DNA of 64,000 nucleotides from Nemesobacter sp965249045. GTDB taxonomy: Bacteria; Desulfobacterota_D; UBA1144; Nemesobacterales; Nemesobacteraceae. Below, one piece after another: positions 41,911 to 51,565 of this stretch. The notes beneath the pieces were generated by a model. It saw only the letters and a list, made by a program, of their open reading frames with translations. It did not search any database and was not told the origin of the DNA. The stretch spans positions 1,674,001 to 1,738,000 of the forward strand of contig OZ252213.1 in assembly GCA_965249045.1 (NCBI GenBank), read 5' to 3'. The stretch's first letter is position 1; the number at the start of each line of letters is the position of its first letter. Both the position numbers and the translations under genes were made by a program.

Positions 41911-42558
41911 CTACTCTCCCCAGGTTCTTTTAATGAAGCCCTCTCTTCCCGAACCTCTTTTGTAATTGCCGTAGTGAATCGGGTTTTTTTCGTAGTACTT
42001 CTGATGGTACTCCTCCGCCCTGTAGAAAGAAACGAACTTCTCTACCGAGGTAGCTATCGGCTTTTTAAATTTCCCGGACTCCTCGAGTTTCTTTTTCGAA
42101 AGAAGGGCTTCCCCTTTCTGTGAATCATCGTGGTAGAAAATGGCGGTTCTGTAATGCCTTCCCCTGTCGGCAAACTGTCCGTCCTCCTGGGTCGGATCAA
42201 CATTTATCCAGAAAGTCTCAAGAAGGGTTCCGTAGCCTATCTTCTCGGGATCGTAAACGACCCTTATCGCTTCGGCGTGACCGGTCCTCCCCTGCCAGAC
42301 CTGCTCGTAGGTAGGATTTTCCTCTTTTCCCCCGGAGTAACCAACTACTGTCTCAACGACCCCGGTAAGGCTGTCAAAAGGAGGCTGCATGCACCAGAAG
42401 CATCCTCCGGCAAAAGTCGCCTCCCGGTAACCGCTGTTTTTTCCGCTTTCCATGTTTTTAACCTCCCCTGAGCTTTCGTTGTACATGGAGAAAGTCACGC
42501 CCGCAAACACAACAAGCGCCATCGAAATAACCCGAAACCAAAAACCATTATATGACAT
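41911..42558 (-). CDS. msrA: Exported peptide methionine sulfoxide reductase A
   Basis: The ATG at 42558 has GGAGGG 3-4 bases upstream, so the 20-codon frame extension is excluded. The 215 residues begin with a hydrophobic segment (about 6-25, FWFRVISMALVVFAGVTFSM) acting as signal or anchor, then the MsrA domain with nucleophile Cys53 in FAGGCFWC. It also has GYSGGKEENPTYEQV, WINVDPTQEDGQFADRG and YHQKYYEKNP. MsrA is usually cytoplasmic; the leader places this one in the periplasm, repairing oxidised envelope proteins. Confidence 0.93.
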   Translation of the reverse strand: MSYNGFWFRVISMALVVFAGVTFSMYNESSGEVKNMESGKNSGYREATFAGGCFWCMQPPFDSLTGVVETVVGYSGGKEENPTYEQVWQGRTGHAEAIRVVYDPEKIGYGTLLETFWINVDPTQEDGQFADRGRHYRTAIFYHDDSQKGEALLSKKKLEESGKFKKPIATSVEKFVSFYRAEEYHQKYYEKNPIHYGNYKRGSGREGFIKRTWGE

Positions 42559-42644
42559 TTTCCCTCCGTACCCTGTACAAATCAAAAAAATCCTTGATTC
42601 TGTCTGCTTTCCCGGCAATTCATAAAACCGGTTTCAGACGGAGA

Positions 42645-43751
42645 TCAGTTGTACACTCTTATTTCATTATAAAGCGCGTCTCTTTCGACGGGAACGTATC
42701 CCGAATCCCGGATCATCTTTATCATGAAATCCCTGCTGTGACCCACTTCCGAAGGGGCGCCTGCGTCGTGGATGATCTTTTCCCTCATTATCGTTCCGTC
42801 CGCGTCGCTCGCGCCGTAATGCAGGGCCACCTGGGCCGCTTTTTCCCCGAGGGTGATCCAGTAGGACTTTATGTGAGGGAAGTTGTCAAGATACAGTCTC
42901 GCGAGTGCGTGAACCTTCATGTCGTATGAAGCGGGGAAAGGTTTTACGTTTTTAAGGCCCGTGTTTTCCGGCTGGAAAAGAACCGGAATGAATGCGAAAA
43001 AACCCGGGGACTCGTCCTCTATCCTTCTCAGTCTCTCCATGTGGTCAACGACATGGAAAGGCTTTTCCAGATGGCCGTAAAGGATAGTGGCGTTTGTCGG
43101 AATACCGAGCTTGTGGGCGAGGTGGTGGATTTCCTCCCACCTTGTCGCTACCGTCTTGGGGGCGCAGATTTTCTTTCTCACCTCTTCATGCAGTATCTCC
43201 GCTCCGCCGCCCGTAAGGGCGTCCACACCCGCATCCTTAAGCGTGAGGAGCACGTCTTCCAGAGAAAGACCGCTTATTTCCGAGAACCAGTCGATCTCAA
43301 CCGCGGTGAAGGCCTTTACGTGAATATCCGGGTAGTGACGCTTTATCATCTTCACTATGTCCAGATAATGATCGAATTCCCAGTCGGGGTGAAGACCTCC
43401 GACTATGTGAACCTCCCTTATCTCGTCGCTTAGCATGGAAAGCATCTGCTCGTTTGAAAGTTCATAGGCGTTCGCGGATTTCTTCGTAGTTCCGAAGGCA
43501 CAGAACCGACACGATATGGCGCATATATTCGAAGGATTAACGTGACGGTTTACGACGAAATAGACCTTCTCCCCCGATTTCTTTCTCTTAACGTAATCCG
43601 CCATCATGCCGACGGTGTTAAGATCTGGGGAATCAAGTATCAAAAGTCCGTCTTCAAAAGAAAGCCTCCGGCCCGCAGCGACCTTCTCCATTATCGGAAG
43701 CAGCCTTGTGTCCGTGCAGAAACTCTCCGTCAGTCCCAGTACTCGCTCCAT
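42645..43751 (-). CDS. mqnE: Aminofutalosine synthase (radical SAM)
   Basis: The start is at the ATG at 43751, shortly after GGAGG, and 22 bases inside the ubiD 3' end (translational coupling). The 368-residue radical SAM enzyme has the cluster motif CAISCRFC (Cys77, 81, 84) and MqnE features such as GGLHPDWEF and LTGGGAEIL. MqnE joins 3-[(1-carboxyvinyl)oxy]benzoate to SAM to make aminofutalosine in menaquinone synthesis. The ubiD, ubiX and ubiA-type genes just upstream support the assignment over the related MqnC. Confidence 0.92.
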   Translation of the reverse strand: MERVLGLTESFCTDTRLLPIMEKVAAGRRLSFEDGLLILDSPDLNTVGMMADYVKRKKSGEKVYFVVNRHVNPSNICAISCRFCAFGTTKKSANAYELSNEQMLSMLSDEIREVHIVGGLHPDWEFDHYLDIVKMIKRHYPDIHVKAFTAVEIDWFSEISGLSLEDVLLTLKDAGVDALTGGGAEILHEEVRKKICAPKTVATRWEEIHHLAHKLGIPTNATILYGHLEKPFHVVDHMERLRRIEDESPGFFAFIPVLFQPENTGLKNVKPFPASYDMKVHALARLYLDNFPHIKSYWITLGEKAAQVALHYGASDADGTIMREKIIHDAGAPSEVGHSRDFMIKMIRDSGYVPVERDALYNEIRVYN

Positions 43752-45505
43752 CTCGCCTCCACCTTGTCTTTTATATCTTCTGACATCTCTATAACCGGGG
43801 GATACCACTGTTTTACTGTAGCGTCAATTCCCATCCTGCCGTCATAAACAACCGCGGAACCCCGCAGTTCGGTACGCTCGAACAGAACATCCAGGTAAGG
43901 ATCGAATCTAGTAAAGATACCCCAGATAAGCTCCGTGTCATCCATTATGTCTATATCCGGGCTCACAACCGCGATTATACGCACCCCCTCAAGGCCGGGA
44001 GTTTCAAACAGCCTGCGTATCATCTCCTTGGGATCGGTCCTGGATTCATCAATCCGAACGACGCAGAAACCCCCCGCAAGAAGCCTGAACCCTGTTATAT
44101 CCGCGTGTTTTTCCCTTGGATCCGGAACCTCTTTTGCGTAGCTTTTCCTGTCAGCGGAGTTTTTCCTGACGGCGTTTATTCCCATTTTGCTTCCCACATT
44201 GAACTTGTTGCTCGTAAAATCAAGTGTGTCCAGAGGCGCCCACTGTATCATCAGGAAATCCTCTCTGGGATCGAAATTCTCACCTATTTCATTGAGCACC
44301 GCGGAAAAATCCCTGGGGTTAACGTCGCTTGAAACGCAGATCATGCATTTAGTCAGAAGAAGCTGTCCCGTGCCCCAAAGCGCGAGCATGACCTTTATCC
44401 CGCCTTTGGGATAGCGCTCATCGACTGAGACCGCGAGAAGGTTGTGAAACCCCGCTTCGGGGTACGCCCACATGTCCTTTACCTCCGGCTGTATTATCCT
44501 TATAAGAGGGGAGAACATCTCGCCCGCCGCGATTCCCAGGTAGATATCCTCCTGGGGCGGTTTGCCGACCACAATGGCGGGATACACCGGGTTTTTTCTG
44601 TGGGTTATTTCCCTGAGGTTAAAAACAGGGAAATCGGCCTCCATTGAGTAGTGACCGAAATGATCGCCGAAGGGTCCTTCCTGTCTCAGCACGTCCTTGG
44701 GAACAGAACCTTCAAGTATGAATTCCGCTTCGGCCGGGACGTGAAGCGAAATGCTTTTGCCCTTTACCATAGGCATCGGGCTTCTGCGAAGATAGCTTGC
44801 AAACGCAAGTTCATCCATGCCGTCTGGAAGTGGAGCGACCGCGGAGAAAATCATCCTGGGGTCTCCTCCGAGGATGACAGCGGCTTCAAGGTCTCTTCCG
44901 AGTTTTTTCGCTTCGTGGTAGTGCGCGGCTCCTCCCTTGTGGGCGTGCCAATGCATCCCTGTGGTCTTGCGGTCAAATACCTGCAGCCTGTAAATCCCGA
45001 GGTTTCTCGAGCCGGTAGCGGGATCCTTTGTGAGTACCAGACCAAAGGTTACGAACTTTCCCCCGTCGCGCGGCCAGCATTTTATCACGGGAAGCCTAGA
45101 GAGGTCAGGTTCGGCTTCAACCTGCTGAACATCGCCGCGCCTTACCTTCTTAGTTCTCATGGAAAGCAGACCGGCGGCTTTGGGAAGCACGGAGAAAATC
45201 CCCCTTATCGTGGGAGGATTAACCTTGCGGAATATCTCGACAAGTTCCTCGCCGACGTCTGAGGGTTTTCTGCCAAGGGCAAGCTCCACTCTCTCCTCGG
45301 TACCGAAGAGGTTTATGACCAGGGGAAAATCCGATCCCTCCACGTTTTCAAACAAAAGGGCCGGGCCGCCGTCCCTGACGGTCCGCGAAGCTATTTCCGT
45401 TATTTCAAGTTCCGGCGAGACCTCGGTTTTTATTCTCTTTAGGTCGCCTATGCTTTCAAGATGGCTGATATAGCTTGAGAGATTCCTGAAACCTTTTGTG
45501 GACAT
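43730..45505 (-). CDS. UbiD-family prenylated-FMN decarboxylase, menaquinone type
   Basis: This 591-residue UbiD-like decarboxylase shows a GPFGDHFGHYSMEADFPVF region, the GTGQLLLTK segment and the family's terminal domain. It needs prenylated FMN, made by the UbiX protein encoded just upstream. Located between mqnE and ubiX/ubiA, it most likely decarboxylates the prenylated 1,4-dihydroxy-6-naphthoate intermediate, the role of MqnL in the futalosine pathway. It overlaps the mqnE start. Confidence 0.9.
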   Translation of the reverse strand: MSTKGFRNLSSYISHLESIGDLKRIKTEVSPELEITEIASRTVRDGGPALLFENVEGSDFPLVINLFGTEERVELALGRKPSDVGEELVEIFRKVNPPTIRGIFSVLPKAAGLLSMRTKKVRRGDVQQVEAEPDLSRLPVIKCWPRDGGKFVTFGLVLTKDPATGSRNLGIYRLQVFDRKTTGMHWHAHKGGAAHYHEAKKLGRDLEAAVILGGDPRMIFSAVAPLPDGMDELAFASYLRRSPMPMVKGKSISLHVPAEAEFILEGSVPKDVLRQEGPFGDHFGHYSMEADFPVFNLREITHRKNPVYPAIVVGKPPQEDIYLGIAAGEMFSPLIRIIQPEVKDMWAYPEAGFHNLLAVSVDERYPKGGIKVMLALWGTGQLLLTKCMICVSSDVNPRDFSAVLNEIGENFDPREDFLMIQWAPLDTLDFTSNKFNVGSKMGINAVRKNSADRKSYAKEVPDPREKHADITGFRLLAGGFCVVRIDESRTDPKEMIRRLFETPGLEGVRIIAVVSPDIDIMDDTELIWGIFTRFDPYLDVLFERTELRGSAVVYDGRMGIDATVKQWYPPVIEMSEDIKDKVEARWSEYWD

Positions 45506-45514
45506 GAGAGAGGG

Positions 45515-46066
45515 CTACTCCAGTTCGTCCCTTTTCCATCCCCTGCCGGTATCGACTCCCACGAGACTTAAAAGCTTGTCCACATATCCGCTCACTACGT
45601 CCGAAATAGACTCGGCACCCATGTAGTCAGTCGGAGAAATCGGCGCGATCACGACTCCCTCGCGGGAAAGTCGCAGAGCGTTCTCAAGGGCGATTGTGCC
45701 AAGCGGCGTTTCCCGCAGGGCAATTATGAGCTTTCTTTTCTCCTTGAGCGCGACGGCCGCTATTCTGGTTATGAGTGTGTCGGCTATGCCGTTTGCGATC
45801 TTCGCAAGCGTTGAAACCGAACAGGGCACTATGACCATGGAATCGAAATGGTTGCTTCCAGAGGAAAAAGGTGACGCCAGGTCGGAATCATTGTAAATAT
45901 CGGTTACCCAGGGACGCATTTCCTCGACCTTGAGGCCGAGTTCCTCGTGAAGGACCCTCTTTCCCCATTTGCTTGCCACCAGATATTTCTCATCGGGACA
46001 TCTTCTTAGAAAATCAACCCCGTAAGCAACCCCTGAGGCCCCGGTAATTCCGACTATAGTTCTCAT
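45515..46066 (-). CDS. UbiX-family flavin prenyltransferase
   Basis: The 183 residues begin RTIVGITGASGVAYGVDFL and carry the FMN/dimethylallyl phosphate-binding VPCSVSTLAKIANGIADTLI and LRETPLGTIALENALRLS. It attaches a dimethylallyl group to FMN for use by the UbiD partner encoded 9 bases downstream. This corresponds to MqnM in the futalosine-route gene set. Length and motifs are normal. Confidence 0.94.
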   Translation of the reverse strand: MRTIVGITGASGVAYGVDFLRRCPDEKYLVASKWGKRVLHEELGLKVEEMRPWVTDIYNDSDLASPFSSGSNHFDSMVIVPCSVSTLAKIANGIADTLITRIAAVALKEKRKLIIALRETPLGTIALENALRLSREGVVIAPISPTDYMGAESISDVVSGYVDKLLSLVGVDTGRGWKRDELE

Positions 46067-46069
46067 GGT

Positions 46070-46912
46070 TCAGGGTAAGTATATACCTGCGAGGGTGAAA
46101 AACAAAACCGCAAAGCCTATGAGGATATTGGTTCTGAAAAAAGCGGAATCCACCTGGCCGAAACTTCTGTGCTCAAGGTAAAGGAGGTACCCGCAAAGCG
46201 CTAGAGGCAAAAGCGCGAAGAAGGTCTGAAACAAAAGAAGATACAGAAAAACAAGGGAAACGAACGAAAGCAGATGAGAGATCCTGGAAACAAAAAGCGC
46301 CTTCTGGTTACCGAAACGGGCAACAAGAGAGAAAACACCGCGGCTGCGGTCAAATTCCTCATCAGCGGTGGCGTATATTATATCAAAGCCGGAAATCCAG
46401 AAGAAAGTGAAAAGCGAAAGCACGGTTGCCGCGAGCATATCCTCAAAAGAGCACCTCACGGCAAGCCATCCGCCCAGGGGACCGAGCGCCAGAGAGAACC
46501 CGACGCCGAAATGACACAGGCTTGTGAATCTTTTCATCAGCGGATACACGGTAAATGCCACAAGCGGCAGAGGAGAGAGGAGAAAAACCAGCGGGCATAT
46601 AAGATAAGCGGAGAGAAAGTAAAGCAGAGATCCCCCAACTGCTACTCCAACCGCTTCGTTCGTGCCCATTTTGCCCGAGGGAAGCTCTCTTGCGGCGGTT
46701 CTAGGGTTTTCCCGGTCTATTTCCCGGTCGAAAACCCTGTTAAGCGCAAGGGCAACTGTCCGCGCTCCCGTGCCCGCGAGGATAATAAGCACGAAAAGCC
46801 GGGCGCTGAAAATCCCGCCGGCGGCCAGAAAAGCACCCGCGAAGATAACCGGAAGGGAGAAAAAGGTGTGCTCTATTCTGAGAAAGCCCGAGAGGTTTTT
46901 TAAAAACGTCAT
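46070..46912 (-). CDS. UbiA-family prenyltransferase, menaquinone type
   Basis: The ATG at 46912 is chosen (280 residues, the usual length); the frame stays open for 43 codons further, but that part is basic and has no membrane character. Eight or nine membrane helices are expected. The first Asp-rich motif NRVFDREIDRENPRT and the second DIIYATADEEFDRSRG bind the polyprenyl diphosphate and Mg. With ubiX, ubiD and mqnE it forms an operon matching MqnP, which prenylates dihydroxynaphthoate. No strong ribosome site is visible, so the start is uncertain. Confidence 0.9.
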   Translation of the reverse strand: MTFLKNLSGFLRIEHTFFSLPVIFAGAFLAAGGIFSARLFVLIILAGTGARTVALALNRVFDREIDRENPRTAARELPSGKMGTNEAVGVAVGGSLLYFLSAYLICPLVFLLSPLPLVAFTVYPLMKRFTSLCHFGVGFSLALGPLGGWLAVRCSFEDMLAATVLSLFTFFWISGFDIIYATADEEFDRSRGVFSLVARFGNQKALFVSRISHLLSFVSLVFLYLLLFQTFFALLPLALCGYLLYLEHRSFGQVDSAFFRTNILIGFAVLFFTLAGIYLP

Positions 46913-47156
46913 TTTTTGGATACGGAATTTTACCGGATGTTTCATTTGCACGTACGGTCTTTTGAGTGAAAAGTCCCTCGCGCAGCCTTGCCCGGCTTTA
47001 CTTTGCCTGTCATTTAAAATAACTGTAATCTTTTCAAACACACCGGAAATTTCAATGAGAATCCGAAAGGCAATTCCACGGGAGGCAGAAACGGGGGGCT
47101 GGATCCAATGCCGCTTCCGTTCCCCAGAGCCCGCATTTTGAACCTAGGCAGAGACG

Positions 47157-47849
47157 ATGGAAACATTTGAAGCGCTGATTTTAAGAAAATCCAGTTACGG
47201 GGAAGCCGATCTTCTGGTAACGCTTTTCTCAAGGGAATACGGAAAATTCAGGGCGCTTGCCAAAAACGCGAAAAAAAGCCAAAAGCGCTTCGGGGGACGT
47301 CTCGATTTCTTTAACCGTCTCGTAATTGACGTAACTCTGAACAGACGGAGATTCAATCTCATCGGGGACGTGACTTTAAAGCAAAGCTACAGGGAAATAA
47401 CCGAGTCTGTGGATTCTTTCGTCACGGGGACCCGCGTCCTAGAGCTTATGGACTTCCTCACCCCCGAACAAGAGCCTGCAAGCGAACTGTTCGATCTCGC
47501 CACGGACACACTCGAGCTTCTTTCAAAAAGAGGGGAACCGTATTCCGTTTTCCTCGTTTTTCTCCTCCGCGCGGTAACTCTTTGCGGCTACAGGCCCGAT
47601 TTGCGCTTTGACAAGGAAAAAGACATCGCGGGGTTTGACGTGGAGAACGGGAGGGTTCGCAATTTCGAGAAGACTCGGGGAAAAAGAAACGTCTACCCGT
47701 TCCACATGGACATAATGAGACATCCGGAAATAATGGATGCAAACCTCGAAAAAGTAAAAAACAACATAGGAGTCCTCATCAGATACACAGAATACCGTAC
47801 CGGCAGGCGTCTAGGGAAAGCAGGATTCGCGGGAGAAACCGCGACATGA
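47157..47849 (+). CDS. recO: DNA repair protein RecO
   Basis: The 230 residues comprise an N-terminal OB domain (TFEALILRKSSYGEADLLVT, FSREYGKFRALAKNAKK) and a helical C domain. RecO with RecR loads RecA on SSB-coated DNA; recF is also in the window, at 60 kb. The cysteine zinc finger seen in some RecO proteins is absent (only one Cys, in TLCGYRPD). It stands alone on the plus strand between two minus-strand blocks. Confidence 0.9.
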   Translation: METFEALILRKSSYGEADLLVTLFSREYGKFRALAKNAKKSQKRFGGRLDFFNRLVIDVTLNRRRFNLIGDVTLKQSYREITESVDSFVTGTRVLELMDFLTPEQEPASELFDLATDTLELLSKRGEPYSVFLVFLLRAVTLCGYRPDLRFDKEKDIAGFDVENGRVRNFEKTRGKRNVYPFHMDIMRHPEIMDANLEKVKNNIGVLIRYTEYRTGRRLGKAGFAGETAT

Positions 47850-47882
47850 AGCGAAGAAGCGCTCCTCCGGGACATGCTCGAG

Positions 47883-49061
47883 TTAAGTCCTGTAATCGGA
47901 ATTGATCGAGACGTACCTGTGGCTTAGGTCGCTTGTCAGAAGCGAGTAAGCCGCTTTGCCTTCTCCCAAGCTAAGGGTCACAGTAAAAGACGGTTTTTTG
48001 AATACGCGGGCAAACTTTGATTCCGGCTGGGACCTTGTTCCCTTTGAAAAAACTTCCGTTTCGTCAAAATAAAGCTTCATTTTTTCCGGATTGATTTTCA
48101 CACCGGCTCTTCCGGCAGCCGCAACTATCCTTCCCCAGTTCGCATCTTCTCCGTAAAACGCGGTTTTAACGAGCTGCGAAGTAGCTATTGTTCTTGCGAT
48201 TTTTTCAGCGTCCCCCTCGGTCTTAGCTTCCGTAACCCTGATTCTTACAACCTTCGTCGCCCCTTCGCCGTCTGTTACTATCATTTCAGCGATTTCTCCG
48301 CATAAAGACGAAAGCGCGTCCACAAACTTTCCGTAATGCTCGCTTTTCTCAGTGATTTCCTTGTTCCCCAGAATCCCGTTTGCGAGGACGAAGACGGAGT
48401 CGTTAGTTGAAGTGTCTCCGTCAACCGTCATGGCGTTAAAAGAACCGTCCGCGGCTACCGAAAGAGCTTTCGAAAGAGCCTTACGCCCGACATTAAGGTC
48501 AGTCATTATAAAACACAGCATGGTCGCCATGTTGGGACATATCATGCCCGCTCCCTTGGCGATAGCTGAAATGGTAGCGGTCTTTTTTCCTGCGGAAAAC
48601 TGCCTCGCCGCATATTTGGGAAAAGCGTCGGTTGTCATTATGGCTTCGGCGGCCTCCCGGGCGTTGTCTTCCCCGAGACCCCTTACGAGCTTCGGAATGG
48701 ATTTTTTGATTTTCCCGGCGGGCAGCCTTTCTCCTATGACCCCGGTCGACGAAGGGATTACGAGAGATTCCTCTATGCCAAGTCGCTGAGAGAGCGCAGC
48801 TGCCACTCCCAGAGCGTCTTGATAGCCCCTTTCACCCGTGCAGGCGTTGGCGTTGGCGCTGTTTATGATTATCGCCTGGCAAAGCCCGCTGCCGATCCTT
48901 TCCTCCGCGACAAGCAAAGGGGCGGCTTTTATCAGGTTTTTCGTAAATATGGCGGACACGCGAGCCGGAACGGTGGAAAATACGAGCGCCAAGTCTTTTT
49001 CTCTGTTTTTCTTAAGTCCGGCAGATACGCCGTTTAGCAGAAATCCCGGTGTGTTTTTCAT
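47883..49061 (-). CDS. argJ: Bifunctional ornithine acetyltransferase/N-acetylglutamate synthase
   Basis: ArgJ recycles the acetyl group in arginine synthesis. The 392 residues contain the autocleavage site MICPNMATMLCFI with nucleophile Thr180 (cut between Ala179 and Thr180), plus VDGDTSTNDSVFVLANG and a final YVSINSDYRT. The N-terminal alpha chain and C-terminal beta chain are both complete. Other arg genes are absent from the window. About 200 bp without a gene precede it. Confidence 0.95.
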   Translation of the reverse strand: MKNTPGFLLNGVSAGLKKNREKDLALVFSTVPARVSAIFTKNLIKAAPLLVAEERIGSGLCQAIIINSANANACTGERGYQDALGVAAALSQRLGIEESLVIPSSTGVIGERLPAGKIKKSIPKLVRGLGEDNAREAAEAIMTTDAFPKYAARQFSAGKKTATISAIAKGAGMICPNMATMLCFIMTDLNVGRKALSKALSVAADGSFNAMTVDGDTSTNDSVFVLANGILGNKEITEKSEHYGKFVDALSSLCGEIAEMIVTDGEGATKVVRIRVTEAKTEGDAEKIARTIATSQLVKTAFYGEDANWGRIVAAAGRAGVKINPEKMKLYFDETEVFSKGTRSQPESKFARVFKKPSFTVTLSLGEGKAAYSLLTSDLSHRYVSINSDYRT

Positions 49062-49259
49062 ATCGCAGGTGTACCCGGAACTCAGATTTTCCCGAGGCAG
49101 ATTTCAGTCTTGGTATTCAGTATATCCAAATAACAGCACGCATGTTATTCACGAAAGAAAAATCGAGAAAACTTAAACGGCCACTAAAACCGGAACTTCT
49201 CCGAAATAACCGCCGGGAAAAAACTTCCGGTACTGTTTCCTCTCGCGTTTTAATTCAGT

Positions 49260-50363
49260 TCACTCATGACTCGAACCGGTAATCTCGCTCAGGCTCTCAA
49301 TTCCGTTTTCATCCATGAACCCAAGAAGCCCCCTGTTTATGGAGTTCGCGATGGAAAGTCCCTCGCCACGAAGACCCGTCACTATCTGAACGGCCTTAGC
49401 GCCCGCGCGCAGCTTTTCAAGCGCCGAAGCGGTGTCGCACACCCCTCCGACTCCGATTATCTCGACCTCCCCGCCGGTAGTGCGGTAAATGTGAGAGATA
49501 ATTGATGTGGAAAGGGCTTTGTACTCAAAATCATTTCCGCTTATTCCTCCCGGAAGATCTTTCCACTTTGTGCCGTATTTTTCCTTAACAAAGCGGTTGT
49601 CAGTCGTATTGGTGGCGATTATGCCTGAAATCCCGGAATCAATTACAACCTTTATAACATCATCTATAGCTTCGGTAGTAAGGTCAGGAGAGATTTTTAC
49701 AAAGAGGGGCTTGGCCCTGGAAGAATCCCCGAGAGACTCCCTTACGGCCTGTATTATAGCCTCAAGACGATCTCTGCCCTGAAGCTTTCTTAACCCAGGG
49801 GTGTTCGGAGAACTCACGTTTAAGACAAAGTAGGCCGCGGCATCGCGAAATTTCCAGGCAACCGCCGAGTACGACCGCGGGGCATCTTCGTGGGTTACAT
49901 CGAAGTTTATGCCGAGGTTCACTCCTACGGGCATGTCCAGGCGTCCATACCACGTGAGGTTTCGGAAGACGGCATCCATCCCCGGGCTGTTAAGTCCAAG
50001 AGAGTTGAGACACACCTCGGGGGTTACCATGAACTGTCTGGGTTTTGGATTTCCTCTCTGGGGTCTCTCAACGACCGAACCCACCTCGACCCCCCCAAAA
50101 CCAATTGAGTACAGGGCCTTAACCGCTTTTGCGGTCTTATCCCACCCGGCACCTACGATAAGCGGGTTCTCGAAGGGCACTCCGGAAATCGTAACGCCAA
50201 GTCTTTTGTCCCGGACCCTGGCTCCGCCGCTTGCGGCAAACTCAAGAAGTCTCAGTGTAAGACCCGAGAACTCGCAAAGATGCATAAGCTCCTTTACGTT
50301 ATGGTGCCATGTTTCAGAATCAAGGCGGTCAAGAACCGGTCTTACAAAAGTTTTATAGCTCAT
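49260..50363 (-). CDS. pyrD: Dihydroorotate dehydrogenase (quinone), class 2
   Basis: The 367 residues begin with an N-terminal helical extension (about 1-45) that docks to the membrane and quinone, typical of class 2. The catalytic Ser lies in YFVLNVSSPNTPGLRKLQ. FMN-binding segments include GVGGVCDTASALEKLRAGA near the C terminus. It oxidises dihydroorotate and would pass electrons to menaquinone here. Confidence 0.95.
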   Translation of the reverse strand: MSYKTFVRPVLDRLDSETWHHNVKELMHLCEFSGLTLRLLEFAASGGARVRDKRLGVTISGVPFENPLIVGAGWDKTAKAVKALYSIGFGGVEVGSVVERPQRGNPKPRQFMVTPEVCLNSLGLNSPGMDAVFRNLTWYGRLDMPVGVNLGINFDVTHEDAPRSYSAVAWKFRDAAAYFVLNVSSPNTPGLRKLQGRDRLEAIIQAVRESLGDSSRAKPLFVKISPDLTTEAIDDVIKVVIDSGISGIIATNTTDNRFVKEKYGTKWKDLPGGISGNDFEYKALSTSIISHIYRTTGGEVEIIGVGGVCDTASALEKLRAGAKAVQIVTGLRGEGLSIANSINRGLLGFMDENGIESLSEITGSSHE

Positions 50364-50434
50364 TACCCTGAGAAGATTTTATCCGAATCAGGGAACTTCG
50401 GGAAAAGCTGACTTTAAAAGGGAGTATCGGAAGA

Positions 50435-51535
50435 TCAGACATTGAACCTGAAAAACATCACGTCCCCGTCGCAGACCTCGTAGTCCTTTCCCTCAACCCT
50501 CATCTTTCCGGCTTCCCTCACCATCTGCTCGGAGCCTTCCCTCACGTAATCCTCGTAGGATATGGTCTCGGCTCTTATGAAACCTCTTTCGAAATCAGTG
50601 TGGATAGCCCCGGCCGCCTGAGGCGCCTTGGTTCCCCGCCTGGCCGTCCACGCCCTTACTTCTTTTGGCCCCGTGGTGAAATAGGTAAGAAGCCCGAGAT
50701 TCGAGTATGCGGAGTTAACGAGCCTGTCAAGACCGGAATCGCTAAGCCCGAGTTCCTCAAGAAAAGCCGCCTTCTCCTCGCTTTCAAGTTCGGATATTTC
50801 AGCCTCTATCCTGGCAGAGACAATGATAACATCATCCCCCGAACTATTTGCGTGTTCTTTTACCTTCTGGATTTCAGCATTTTCTTCAGTTCCCGAGACC
50901 TCATCTTCGGAGACGTTGCAGACGTAAATAACGGGCTTTGAGCTTAGAAGAAAAAGCTCCCGCACAGTATCCGCGCATTGCTCTGACCCGGGAAAGTCGC
51001 GCGCACGCTTCCCCGTCTCGATAAACTCCCGAAGCGACCTTACCGTCTCAAGTGCCCGGACCACTTCCCTGTCCCCGCTTTTGGCCTGCGTTGAGAGTCT
51101 CTCCTCCCTTTTCTCAACTGTTTCCAGGTCTTTTAGGATAAGTTCATCTTCAATCGTGCGGATATCCCGAATGGAGTCAATCCCCTCCTCCACGTGGATC
51201 ACGTTGTCATCTTCAAAACATCTGACTACGTGCAGTATCAAATCCACGTCCCTTATATGGGATAAAAAGGCGTTTCCCCTGCCCTTTCCCTCGGAAGCTC
51301 CCTTTACAAGCCCCGCAATGTCAACGATCTCTATGCTTGTCGGAATGGTTTTCTGGGGTTTTACGATATTCGAGAGTGCATAAAGTCTTGAATCCGGAAC
51401 CCCGACGACCCCTATGTTTGGATCTATGGTGCAGAAAGGAAAATTGGAGGCGGCAGCGCGCGCGTTTGTAAGCGCGTTGAAAAGAGTTGACTTCCCGACA
51501 TTGGGAAGTCCTACTATTCCGCATCGTAGTCCCAT
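50435..51535 (-). CDS. ychF: Redox-regulated ATPase/GTPase YchF (Obg-like)
   Basis: The ATG at 51535 is used (366 residues, starting MGLRCGIVGLPNVGKST); the frame runs 25 codons further but into the tRNA-His side. Walker A GLPNVGKST is at 9-17. NFPFCTIDPNIGVV replaces a classical switch I, and a C-terminal TGS domain ends in DVMFFRFNV. YchF prefers ATP and binds ribosomes. An AAGGAA lies 6 bases upstream of the start. Confidence 0.96.
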   Translation of the reverse strand: MGLRCGIVGLPNVGKSTLFNALTNARAAASNFPFCTIDPNIGVVGVPDSRLYALSNIVKPQKTIPTSIEIVDIAGLVKGASEGKGRGNAFLSHIRDVDLILHVVRCFEDDNVIHVEEGIDSIRDIRTIEDELILKDLETVEKREERLSTQAKSGDREVVRALETVRSLREFIETGKRARDFPGSEQCADTVRELFLLSSKPVIYVCNVSEDEVSGTEENAEIQKVKEHANSSGDDVIIVSARIEAEISELESEEKAAFLEELGLSDSGLDRLVNSAYSNLGLLTYFTTGPKEVRAWTARRGTKAPQAAGAIHTDFERGFIRAETISYEDYVREGSEQMVREAGKMRVEGKDYEVCDGDVMFFRFNV

Positions 51536-51565
51536 ATGTTTTTCCTTCCCGCAGCCTGGAGAAAA

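Noticed and set aside
46913..47041. 43-codon N-terminal extension of the UbiA-type gene
   Set aside because: The extension is basic and soluble-looking, and the protein from 46912 already has the family's normal length.
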